A stretch of DNA of 5,751 nt from Alkalimonas sp. (GCA_007117525.1 SKGJ01000368.1:1-5751); one strand, 5' to 3'; shown: positions 1 to 5,751, numbered from the stretch's first letter. Notes: generated from the letters alone by a model not told the origin. Translations and numbers: made by a program.

Positions 1-1514
1 CACTGCGGCTTTGTGAACAGCAGCGTTTTCACATCGTTATTTGCGCTTTTAACGTCAAAAGCGACAAAGACGGCTTTCATTTGCTGGAGGAGCTCAAGTT
101 TAAAGGTCATGTTAATAAACGAACGGTGCTGATTTTTTTAAGCGCCGAGACCGATGAAAGCCTGGTGAATAGCATTGTTGAATTGCAACCCGATGATTTT
201 TGGGTCAAGCCTCTCGATAGTGCAAGGGTCAAACAACGCCTACCTCAGGTTCTCAACATTAAGCGCACTTTGTTTGATGTGTTTGAAGCCATTGATTTAA
301 AAAATTATAGTAAAGCCATCTACTTAGCCGACCGGCATCTGCTGAACCCTCAGCTTGCTCGTTTTCACTTGCAGCTTATGCGCATCAAAGGGGAAGCTTT
401 GCTGAAGTTGCTTGAGTTTGAGGAGGCGGAGCGCTTTTACCAGCAACTGATGCAAAAACATCAGATGTCCTGGATGTACCTCGGTTATGTCACTGCGCTG
501 CTAAAACAAGACAAAATGCAGCAGATTGAACAGCTATTGGCGGAGATGACCGACAGAGTCGACACCCGTTTCGCGACCTATGATTTATTGGCGCAGTATT
601 ACATTGAGCAGCAAGACTTTGATAAAGCCTACGAAGAAATCAAAAAAGCGGTCGCGCTTTCTCCACGCAACATTGAGCGCAATAAAAAGGTCTGGGACTT
701 AGCCCGACTGACGCATGATTTTGAAGGCCAGTACCTGGCAACACAAGCCATGGCGAAACACGCGAAAAACTCCTTGCACGATTCGCCTGTATTGGCTTTG
801 AATGTGATTCGCGCCGGCCTGGACTTGGCTCAAACGCTTAACAATGAGCGCTCTAAAAAAATACTGCAACAAACCGACAAGCAGATTCAGGCGCTGGAAA
901 AAGACTACAAAGAAGCGGCCTTATTCAAAGAGCAGATCACCATTGCTAAAGCTCGGTTATTCCTGGCTACCGATGAACGAAAGAAAGCCGAGAGCCTGGT
1001 TGATTTGCATGTGTCGGTTCGACCTATAGTGTCGCTGGACGATAATTTGGATAAGGCCAAAATCTTTCATGAACTGGGGCGGCGGGAAGAGGCTGCGTTG
1101 ATCATGGATGCCGTGAAAAAGCAAATTTCTTCCGATAATCTGGCCGGCCTAGTGGTTAAAAAGTACGTCGAGCAGGAGTGTGACGAGCAAGATCGGGTGC
1201 ATTTTACACCGAAGCAACTGCAAAGTATGGCGATTGAGTTTTTTAAGAAGAAAAAGTACGGTGCCGCTTTGTCAGCGCTGGAACAGGCAATGGAGCTCAC
1301 GCCGAAAAATAACAAAGTGCCCATCAGCGTGCTGAAGGTCTTGACGCTGATTTTTGAAGAGGGGGGCCTGTCGGCCGGACAAAAAGAGTTGGCGCTTCGG
1401 ACGGTTTCCTTGCTGGAGAAAAATCAGCTCCGCGATGAAGAACTGCAGGTGGTCGGGCAGTACAAAGAACGGTTGGCGCCGGTTTTGGCGCAGGCCATGC
1501 TGCCGATGGATTAA
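1..1514 (+). CDS. Response regulator receiver (degenerate) fused to TPR repeats, 5'-truncated
   Basis: The reading frame is open from the window edge (first full codon at 3) to TAA at 1512-1514, giving 503 visible residues; the true start lies to the left. Visible residues 8-75 read as the second half of a CheY-like receiver domain: beta-3 strand FHIVICAF, then DGFHLLEEL, the beta-4 strand ending in FLSAE (conserved Ser/Thr at 47) and the Lys-Pro pair in FWVKPL (Lys 69). The residue at the phosphoacceptor position is Ala 15, not Asp. The rest is alpha-helical with TPR-like helix pairs, clearest at about residues 200-225 (DFDKAYEEIKKAVALSPRN) and 405-430 (KKKYGAALSALEQAMELTP). There is no DNA-binding or enzymatic output domain, so a cytoplasmic protein-protein interaction role is inferred. 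The exact partner is unknown. The TTG at 81 is an internal Leu codon, not a start. Domain assignment is confident; function is not. Confidence 0.85.
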   Translation, partial: LRLCEQQRFHIVICAFNVKSDKDGFHLLEELKFKGHVNKRTVLIFLSAETDESLVNSIVELQPDDFWVKPLDSARVKQRLPQVLNIKRTLFDVFEAIDLKNYSKAIYLADRHLLNPQLARFHLQLMRIKGEALLKLLEFEEAERFYQQLMQKHQMSWMYLGYVTALLKQDKMQQIEQLLAEMTDRVDTRFATYDLLAQYYIEQQDFDKAYEEIKKAVALSPRNIERNKKVWDLARLTHDFEGQYLATQAMAKHAKNSLHDSPVLALNVIRAGLDLAQTLNNERSKKILQQTDKQIQALEKDYKEAALFKEQITIAKARLFLATDERKKAESLVDLHVSVRPIVSLDDNLDKAKIFHELGRREEAALIMDAVKKQISSDNLAGLVVKKYVEQECDEQDRVHFTPKQLQSMAIEFFKKKKYGAALSALEQAMELTPKNNKVPISVLKVLTLIFEEGGLSAGQKELALRTVSLLEKNQLRDEELQVVGQYKERLAPVLAQAMLPMD

Positions 1515-1536
1515 AAAAAGGGGCCACAAGGGCCCC
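1513..1536 (-). terminator. Rho-independent terminator of the TonB receptor gene
   Basis: A 6-bp GC-only stem, GGGGCC (1520-1525) and GGCCCC (1531-1536), encloses a 5-base loop. On the minus strand it is followed directly by seven T residues (complement of A at 1513-1519). It begins 27 bases after the receptor's stop codon. On the plus strand no T-run follows the hairpin, so it should work mainly for the minus-strand gene. The T-tract overlaps the last two bases of the upstream gene's TAA stop. Confidence 0.85.
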
Positions 1537-1563
1537 AAAGTTACCAGGAAGTGTTGTCTTCGT

Positions 1564-4140
1564 TTAGAAGTTGAAGGTGTATCTTAGGGTGTAGGTAGCG
1601 CCCAGCCAGTCATGCACCGCGCTGGCATAACCATCCGTTGGCGATGACGCATAAGGTGGGTTCTTATCGGTCAGATTACGGACGGCCAGTTGCACCCGGC
1701 CATAATCACCAAAGTCATAGCCTGCACTGGCGTTAAACACCAACCAGGAGGAGACGGTTTCATTGCCACCCCAGCGGAAATCGCCATCGCCCATACTGGC
1801 GATGTAGTTGGCTGTTAAGCCAAGATTCCAGTTGCCATGGCGCCAATCGGTACCAAAATCAGCCACCAGATCAGGGCGGGCAATTTCATTGGCACCGCTT
1901 AAACGCCCCAGTAAGTCTTGTGGTGGAGTGTCCGGTGTAATTTGACGCTCATAGCTAAAGGTTTTGGTGGCATTGGCAAAGAAATTAAACTGGCCATGTT
2001 GTTGAGTTGCCAGCCGGTAATTCAGTTTGACATCCAGGCCGTCGGTTTTTTGTTGGCCAACGTTAAAGAAACCGGTACGCAAGAACACCAGATCACCCTC
2101 GCCACTGACGACACAGCCAAAGCCTGGCAAGTCGGCTTCATTGGTAACGGTTGGGGCGCTGCCACTTAAGCAGTTACGCAAGGTGGTATTGGCGTCGACA
2201 TCCACAATGTCTTTATGGTCATAGCGCCAGTAATCTGCTGTGAATTGCAGGTTGTCCGTCAGGTTCCAGGAAAAACCAATGTTAATGGCTTCGGAGCTTT
2301 CGGCCCCCAGCTCTGGATTACCACGAGTCTCTTGATCAAAGCTGACTTCATCATCGAAGCTGCCACACAGCGCATCAAACTCTTCGCCTGGTCCGCAGTT
2401 GATGTAGCCTGTTGCCAGTGCCCGGCCCGCACCCAATTGAGACAGCGATGGGGCTCTGAAGCCGGTGCTCCAGGAGGCGCGCAGGATGAGAGCATCGGTG
2501 GCCCGCCAGCGCAGCGAAAGCTTCGGATTGACATCGCCCCCAAAATCGCTGTAGTGATCGTAACGAATGGCGGCCACCGCATCAATGTCATCGGTCAGTG
2601 GCAGGTTAAACTCGCCGTAAAGCGCATACTGTGTTCGATCGGCCTGTGCATCACGGGCACCTAAACCGTAAACGCCATCGGCAGCAGCAATGGCGGCTGG
2701 CGTATCTTTAATGTCCTCGGAACGGAACTCGCCACCAAAGACTGAGCTGACAAAGCCCGCTGGCAGCTCAAACAAGTCACCAGAGATGTTAAAGTCCAGG
2801 CTGTAGGTTTCTGAACGGCCTCTGCGCGGTGCCAGACTACGAAGATTCGCCAGCGTTGCTTCACTGTTATCGCGGCCCAGGTTGAATGGATTAAAACGCT
2901 CGTCGGCGATGGCGTTTAGTACGGCATCGCGATTAAAGTAGCCACGGATATGGCGTACTTCATTTTCAGTGACGCCATAAGTTGCGGCTGCTTCCCAGAA
3001 CCAGTCACCGGCTTCCCCGCGTAAACCGGTCAGAATGCGAAATGACTCGGTATCATAGGCTTGTTGCCGGCGCTCGGGAAAACGGGTGCGGACGATGATG
3101 TTGCTGTCATTGGGGTTCAGCTCGCGAACATCGTCAGGCACCAGGCTGGAGTCTGGTGCAATAGTCACGGTGTAAGCCGTGGCTGAATCGTAGGCTGAGC
3201 CTTTGTTGCGCTGGTACATCCCTTCAGCAAACAGCTCCATGTTGTTATCCAGCTGCTGTAGGTGACTCAGGGTGACCCCCAGGCGCTCTGACTCCGGTTG
3301 GATCGCACGCTCCATCACGTAGTCGTAACGGCATTCGGTACCACTGCGGACCGTATCATCCCCACACCAGGCTTCCGGGAAATTTTGCCCATCGATGCCA
3401 AGGGAGGTGCGAAGGGCGAAAGTCACATCAATAGGACGATCGGCATTAAACAATGCATTGCGGTCAAAGTAATCGACCACCAGGGTGGTGTTGCTGTTGG
3501 CTGTGTTAAAACCACCGACATAGGTCAGGTTGTAGCGACTGAAATCGCTGCTTTTGGTATCGTTGCCATACATCAGCGAGATTTCATGGCCTTGGACATC
3601 GTCCCGCAAAATAAAGTTAATGACACCGGCGATGGCGTCAGAGCCATAGACGGAAGAGGCGCCATCGGTCAGCACTTCAATGCGTTCAATCGCAGACATC
3701 GGGATGGTATTGACGTTGACAAAAGAATCTGCGCCGTTGGCAAAGGAGTCGACAGCAACCCGACGGCCATTGACCAACACCAGGGTAGAGCTGCTGCCTA
3801 ACCCGCGTAAGCTAACACCAGATGAGCCTGCCGGCGCACCTGCGGCTGTTGCAGTAGCCCCGTTTTCGCTAAAAGTACCAGCGCTGGCTGCCTGAGGTAA
3901 GTCCCGCAGAAAAGCGCTGACACTGTCATAACCGCGGTTGGTTAACTCATCCCTGCTGATGATCTGTACCGGGTTGGCACCTTCCATATCGACACCGCGC
4001 AGGCGGGAGCCGGTAATGGCGATGCGCTCAACATCCTTAGCGGCGGTTTCGTCTTCACTGGCATAAGCGCCCTGGATCCCGAAAAGGGCAGTTAGGGTTG
4101 CCAGAGCTACTTTACTAACACCTTTGTTCATTGTTTTCAT
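1564..4140 (-). CDS. TonB-dependent outer-membrane receptor
   Basis: This complete 858-residue protein is a gated outer-membrane beta-barrel that imports a ligand using energy from TonB-ExbB-ExbD. A Sec signal peptide covers residues 1-27 (basic start, hydrophobic core, likely cut after AYA). A TonB-box-like segment, ERIAITGSR, lies at 38-46. The plug domain runs from about 55 to 180 and shows PVQIISRDEL, VSLRGLGSSSTLVLVNGRR (109-127), IERIEVLTDGASSVYGSDAI and GVINFILR. The remainder is barrel, with the typical WSTGFRAPS near 560 and a C-terminal Phe (YTLRYTFNF), as required for outer-membrane assembly. Three close cysteine pairs (about 258/269, 581/592 and 656/676) suggest disulfide-bonded outer loops. 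The start at 4140 is supported by GAGGAAG six bases ahead; Met 4 is a weaker alternative. No siderophore, sugar or other partner gene is nearby in the window, so the substrate is unknown. The gene is intact and monocistronic as far as can be seen. Confidence 0.95.
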   Translation of the reverse strand: MKTMNKGVSKVALATLTALFGIQGAYASEDETAAKDVERIAITGSRLRGVDMEGANPVQIISRDELTNRGYDSVSAFLRDLPQAASAGTFSENGATATAAGAPAGSSGVSLRGLGSSSTLVLVNGRRVAVDSFANGADSFVNVNTIPMSAIERIEVLTDGASSVYGSDAIAGVINFILRDDVQGHEISLMYGNDTKSSDFSRYNLTYVGGFNTANSNTTLVVDYFDRNALFNADRPIDVTFALRTSLGIDGQNFPEAWCGDDTVRSGTECRYDYVMERAIQPESERLGVTLSHLQQLDNNMELFAEGMYQRNKGSAYDSATAYTVTIAPDSSLVPDDVRELNPNDSNIIVRTRFPERRQQAYDTESFRILTGLRGEAGDWFWEAAATYGVTENEVRHIRGYFNRDAVLNAIADERFNPFNLGRDNSEATLANLRSLAPRRGRSETYSLDFNISGDLFELPAGFVSSVFGGEFRSEDIKDTPAAIAAADGVYGLGARDAQADRTQYALYGEFNLPLTDDIDAVAAIRYDHYSDFGGDVNPKLSLRWRATDALILRASWSTGFRAPSLSQLGAGRALATGYINCGPGEEFDALCGSFDDEVSFDQETRGNPELGAESSEAINIGFSWNLTDNLQFTADYWRYDHKDIVDVDANTTLRNCLSGSAPTVTNEADLPGFGCVVSGEGDLVFLRTGFFNVGQQKTDGLDVKLNYRLATQQHGQFNFFANATKTFSYERQITPDTPPQDLLGRLSGANEIARPDLVADFGTDWRHGNWNLGLTANYIASMGDGDFRWGGNETVSSWLVFNASAGYDFGDYGRVQLAVRNLTDKNPPYASSPTDGYASAVHDWLGATYTLRYTFNF

Positions 4141-4144
4141 GCTT

Positions 4145-4151
4145 CTTCCTC
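4145..4151 (-). promoter_or_regulatory. Ribosome binding site of the TonB receptor gene
   Basis: The minus strand reads GAGGAAG here, and the AGGA core lies six bases before the ATG whose first base is 4140. This spacing favours the first Met over the in-frame Met codon starting at 4131. Confidence 0.75.
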
Positions 4152-4224
4152 ACTTTGCTTAGGGGTTGCCGTAGGCGGCAATCTGATTGTGAATTAGGTG
4201 AAATCATGGCTGTGCCAAAGCATG

Positions 4225-4253
4225 AACGGATGCCGAAATGCAGCAACGGATGC
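4225..4253. repeat. Direct repeat AACGGATGC x2, 20-bp period
   Basis: AACGGATGC occurs at 4225-4233 and again, identically, at 4245-4253. The start-to-start distance is 20 bp, close to two helical turns. The pair sits 85-113 bp upstream of the TonB receptor start codon. That position and phasing would suit a dimeric activator or repressor binding one face of the helix. No known site is recognised. Confidence 0.5.
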
Positions 4254-4281
4254 AAACGAGAGGTGGCGAATGAAATCGTCG

Positions 4282-4293
4282 TTACTTAAGTAA
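4282..4293. repeat. 12-bp perfect palindrome TTACTTAAGTAA
   Basis: The 12 bases are fully self-complementary and symmetry stops exactly at both ends. It lies about 140 bp upstream of the TonB receptor start. It is AT-rich and short enough to be chance; it could also be a protein-binding site. Confidence 0.35.
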
Positions 4294-4317
4294 GACTTGA
4301 TTAAAACTACATGCGGC

Positions 4318-4338
4318 ACCGCTGTATGGCACAGCGGT
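4318..4338. repeat. Inverted repeat / hairpin, 8-bp arms
   Basis: ACCGCTGT (4318-4325) and ACAGCGGT (4331-4338) are perfect complements around a 5-base spacer. Neither strand has a T-run after the stem, so it is not an intrinsic terminator. A protein-binding site or an RNA hairpin in an unseen transcript are both possible. Confidence 0.5.
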
Positions 4339-4380
4339 TGGGCTAATTATTGAACCACTCGGATAAGTAGTAGGGGGATA

Positions 4381-4445
4381 CAAAAGGAGACTGGCAGTAG
4401 CAGCGACTTTGCGATGGCGAAGCAGGCATTGGGCATCTCCTTTTG
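4381..4445. repeat. Wide inverted repeat, 10-bp arms, 45-bp spacer
   Basis: CAAAAGGAGA (4381-4390) and TCTCCTTTTG (4436-4445) are perfect inverse complements. The 45 bases between them show no clear continuation of the stem. No flanking target-site duplication is visible, so it is not supported as a miniature mobile element. Function is unknown. Confidence 0.5.
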
Positions 4446-4489
4446 GTTGATAACTAATCAGGCCCCATAAACTCGCTGAAAAGTCATGC

Positions 4490-4513
4490 AGTGTCAACCC
4501 CTTTGTTGACACT
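4490..4513. promoter_or_regulatory. 24-bp inverted repeat, putative operator
   Basis: The arms AGTGTCAAC (4490-4498) and GTTGACACT (4505-4513) are perfectly inverted around the 6-base spacer CCCTTT. Size and symmetry fit a dimeric regulator site. It lies 34 bp upstream of the -35 box of the psrA-like gene, and its core (TGTCAAC/GTTGACA) differs from the PsrA-type palindrome, so a second regulator is inferred. A transcribed hairpin is the alternative. Confidence 0.5.
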
Positions 4514-4546
4514 AAAATCCAAGACCCTGACTGATCGGATTAGTAC

Positions 4547-4575
4547 TTGACAGTTTTCAGGTTCAAACGTACATT
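4547..4575 (+). promoter_or_regulatory. Sigma70-type promoter of the psrA-fadE operon
   Basis: A consensus -35 box TTGACA (4547-4552) is followed after exactly 17 bases by TACATT (4570-4575), which matches four of six -10 positions. Transcription would start near 4582, leaving a leader of about 22 bases before the ATG at 4604. The -10 box shares bases 4572-4575 with the adjacent palindrome, so bound repressor should exclude RNA polymerase. Confidence 0.75.
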
Positions 4576-4595
4576 TCAAACAGCTGTTTGAAATG
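4572..4595. promoter_or_regulatory. PsrA-type operator, 24-bp perfect palindrome
   Basis: The left arm CATTTCAAACAG (4572-4583) is the exact reverse complement of the right arm (4584-4595). At its centre is CAAAC-AGCT-GTTTG (4577-4590), fitting the described PsrA consensus of (G/C)AAAC, 2-4 bases, GTTTG(G/C). It covers the end of the -10 box and the predicted transcription start, and lies directly ahead of the psrA-like gene. Auto-repression is inferred from this position and from known PsrA behaviour. Confidence 0.85.
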
Positions 4596-4603
4596 GGGTG
4601 GGC

Positions 4604-5275
4604 ATGAGCCGAATACAAACACAACAAAAAATTCTGGATGCTGCCGAGGGCTTGTTTGCCGAGTCCGGTTTTAACGATACCTCTTTGCGGCAAATCACCA
4701 GCCAAGCCGAAGTTAACCTGGCCGCGGTTAACTATCACTTTGGTTCGAAAAAAGCCTTGATCCAGGCGGTGTTGCAGCGCTATTTGCAAATTGTGATGCC
4801 GCGGCTGGAGCAGCAGTTTGATGCCTTGTTAGCACGACAGCAGCCATCGACTTTGTCTGAGGTGCTGGCTGTGTTCGTACAGCCTTTGCTGGAATTAAAG
4901 CAGGTAAAGCCGCAGGGCACCACCTTATTTTTGCAACTGCTGGGACGGGGCTATACTGATGTGCAGGGACACTTGCGGAAGTTTATCAGCCACCATTATG
5001 GCTCAGTGTTAAATAAGTTTGTGCTGTTGGTGCAGCAGTCTTGCCCATCTTTGAGCAATGCAGAGATTTTCTGGCGTTTGCATTTTTCGTTGGGTACGGT
5101 GGTTTTTACCATGGCATCCAGCGAGGCATTGTTTGATATCGCGGCTGCCGACTACCAGGAGCAAGCGGATATCGCCAGTGTGATCCGCCGGCTGCTGCCT
5201 TATTTGGCTGCGGGCATTGCCGCACCCACCATCGACTCTAAACAACTCGACTTAATGGCCCAGGCCACATTTTAA
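4604..5275 (+). CDS. psrA: TetR-family fatty-acid-responsive regulator, PsrA-like
   Basis: The 223-residue product has the TetR layout: an N-terminal DNA-binding domain (about 5-55) with the helix-turn-helix at 27-46 ending in LAAVNYHFGSKKALI, then an all-helical ligand domain. It closely resembles Pseudomonas PsrA as I recall it: ILDAAE.LFAE.GF..TSLR.ITS.A.VNLAAVNYHFGSKKALIQAV, then GHLRK and FWR.HF.LG further on. PsrA senses long-chain fatty acids; in Pseudomonas it represses beta-oxidation genes and itself and influences rpoS. Here a PsrA-type palindrome overlaps the promoter and fadE follows after 10 bases, which supports the same role. ATG at 4604 is preferred because conserved sequence begins just after it and GGGGTG lies ahead; GTG at 4598 would add two residues but has no ribosome binding site. 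It could be a close paralogue, but the fatty-acid assignment is well supported by context. Confidence 0.88.
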   Translation: MSRIQTQQKILDAAEGLFAESGFNDTSLRQITSQAEVNLAAVNYHFGSKKALIQAVLQRYLQIVMPRLEQQFDALLARQQPSTLSEVLAVFVQPLLELKQVKPQGTTLFLQLLGRGYTDVQGHLRKFISHHYGSVLNKFVLLVQQSCPSLSNAEIFWRLHFSLGTVVFTMASSEALFDIAAADYQEQADIASVIRRLLPYLAAGIAAPTIDSKQLDLMAQATF

Positions 5276-5278
5276 GGA
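5274..5278 (+). promoter_or_regulatory. Ribosome binding site of fadE, overlapping the psrA stop
   Basis: AAGGA lies seven bases before the fadE ATG and shares its first two bases with the TAA stop of the psrA-like gene (5273-5275). Ribosomes finishing psrA would sit on the fadE initiation region, so translational coupling is likely. Confidence 0.75.
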
Positions 5279-5285
5279 TACCACC

Positions 5286-5751
5286 ATGACCTTGTTACTC
5301 ATCCTTGTTGTCACCCTAGCTCTGTTGCTTGGGGTGACGCCCATTCGACGGGCGCTGATTTCTGCCCCGGTTTTTAAAGTATTTAAACGTATTTTGCCGC
5401 CCTTATCGGAAACCGAGCAGCAAGCAATGGAGGCGGGGGATGTCTGGTGGGACGGTGAGTTGTTTAAAGGCAAACCGGACTGGCAGCAATTGCATCAGTT
5501 TCCAAAGCCACAGCTGAACCAGGAAGAGCAGGCGTTTTTGGATGAACAGGTCGAAACGCTGCTTACGATGCTGGACGATTACGACATTGTGCAGCACAAG
5601 CGTGATTTGCCGCAGCAGGTATGGGACTATCTGAAGCAAGAAGGCTTTTTTGCCATGATTATCCCGAAAAGTTACGGTGGTCGTGGTTTTTCGGCGATTG
5701 CCAACTCCACCATTGTATCGCGGATTGCCAGCCGAAGCCTGACGGCTGCAG
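5286..5751 (+). CDS. fadE: Acyl-CoA dehydrogenase FadE, N-terminal part (truncated by window end)
   Basis: FadE catalyses the first step of fatty-acid beta-oxidation, oxidising acyl-CoA to trans-2-enoyl-CoA with FAD. The visible 155 residues match E. coli FadE as I recall it: RRALISAPVFKVFKRILPP, then WWDGELFKGKPDWQQLH, then QEEQAFL, then FFAMIIPKSYGGRGFSA. These precede the catalytic and FAD-binding parts, which lie outside the window. Residues 2-18 form one hydrophobic helix, suggesting membrane attachment; E. coli FadE has about 40 more hydrophobic residues at this end. The ATG at 5286 is fixed: the frame is stopped by TAA at 5253-5255 and no other start codon intervenes. It is the second gene of an operon with the psrA-like regulator and should be derepressed when fatty acids are present. 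The visible part is intact; the full family length is about 800 residues. Confidence 0.93.
   Translation, partial: MTLLLILVVTLALLLGVTPIRRALISAPVFKVFKRILPPLSETEQQAMEAGDVWWDGELFKGKPDWQQLHQFPKPQLNQEEQAFLDEQVETLLTMLDDYDIVQHKRDLPQQVWDYLKQEGFFAMIIPKSYGGRGFSAIANSTIVSRIASRSLTAA

Larger units (their letters stand above)
4141..4546. other. Divergent intergenic region with several symmetric elements
   Basis: About 400 bases lie between the TonB receptor start and the psrA-like promoter. I see no gene with a ribosome binding site and no RNA gene. The region holds a direct repeat (4225-4253), a 12-bp palindrome (4282-4293), a hairpin (4318-4338), a wide inverted repeat (4381-4445) and a 24-bp inverted repeat (4490-4513), listed separately. 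The receptor promoter must lie in its left part on the minus strand, but no hexamer pair there is convincing. Confidence 0.7.

Noticed and set aside
2215..2664. 149-codon plus-strand reading frame, and the 167-codon one at 3298-3801
   Set aside because: Both lie wholly antisense within the conserved TonB receptor gene and are shadow frames of it.
4190..4218. Possible minus-strand sigma70 promoter for the receptor (TTGGCA as -35)
   Set aside because: At 16-18 bp spacing the -10 hexamers match poorly (about two of six), and the better CACAAT lies 21 bp away. Not reported as a feature.
4251..4257. PsrA half-site (GCAAAC) near the TonB receptor
   Set aside because: No matching GTTTG half lies within 2-4 bases, so no link of the receptor to the fatty-acid regulator is claimed.
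4381..4445. Miniature transposon or integron attC site
   Set aside because: No target-site duplication flanks the repeat, and no GTTRRRY/RYYYAAC core sites are placed as an attC requires.
4447..4461. FNR-like site TTGAT-N5-ATCA
   Set aside because: The spacer is five bases instead of four and the final base of the right arm does not match.
4282..4512. 76-codon minus-strand reading frame filling the intergenic region
   Set aside because: Its GTG start lies inside an inverted repeat with no ribosome binding site ahead, its stop lies inside another palindrome, and the protein resembles no family I know.
4506..4534. Second plus-strand TTGACA at 4506-4511 as a promoter
   Set aside because: No acceptable -10 box at 16-18 bp; the hexamer is explained by the inverted repeat it belongs to.
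4484..4789. 101-codon minus-strand reading frame overlapping the regulator
   Set aside because: It is antisense to the conserved DNA-binding domain of the psrA-like gene and to its promoter, with no recognisable protein features.

Overview
The window looks like ordinary chromosomal DNA of a gammaproteobacterium, probably an Alteromonadales-type genus such as Shewanella, Rheinheimera or Alishewanella. This rests on protein style (a REC-TPR response regulator, a large TonB-dependent receptor, a PsrA-type TetR regulator next to an E. coli-like FadE) and on moderate GC. It is a judgement from the sequence, not a database match.

Layout. (1) Positions 1-1514, plus strand: the 3' part of a response-regulator/TPR protein whose start lies left of the window. 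Its receiver domain appears to lack the phosphoacceptor aspartate. (2) Positions 1564-4140, minus strand: a complete 858-residue TonB-dependent outer-membrane receptor, convergent with the first gene. Its intrinsic terminator (1513-1536) overlaps the last bases of the first gene. (3) Positions 4141-4603: a 463-base divergent intergenic region with no convincing gene but many perfect symmetric elements. These are a 20-bp-spaced direct repeat, four inverted repeats or palindromes of unknown function, and, next to the regulator gene, a strong sigma70-type promoter whose -10 box runs into a 24-bp perfect palindrome. (4) Positions 4604-5275, plus strand: a PsrA-like TetR-family regulator. (5) Positions 5286-5751, plus strand: the 5' part of fadE, acyl-CoA dehydrogenase, cut by the window end.

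How the parts work together. The psrA-like gene and fadE almost certainly form one operon: 10 bases separate them, and the fadE Shine-Dalgarno overlaps the psrA stop codon. The palindrome contains CAAAC-N4-GTTTG, the form described for PsrA operators. The simplest model is that PsrA represses its own promoter and fadE with it, and that fatty-acid or acyl-CoA ligands release it. The TonB receptor starts 432 bases from that operator and need not share the regulation. Its substrate cannot be read from the sequence.

I found no CRISPR array, RNA gene, insertion sequence or defence system. The window does not appear to hold a new multi-gene system. The most interesting points are the fused promoter/operator of psrA-fadE, the unexplained palindromes of the intergenic region and the degenerate receiver domain.
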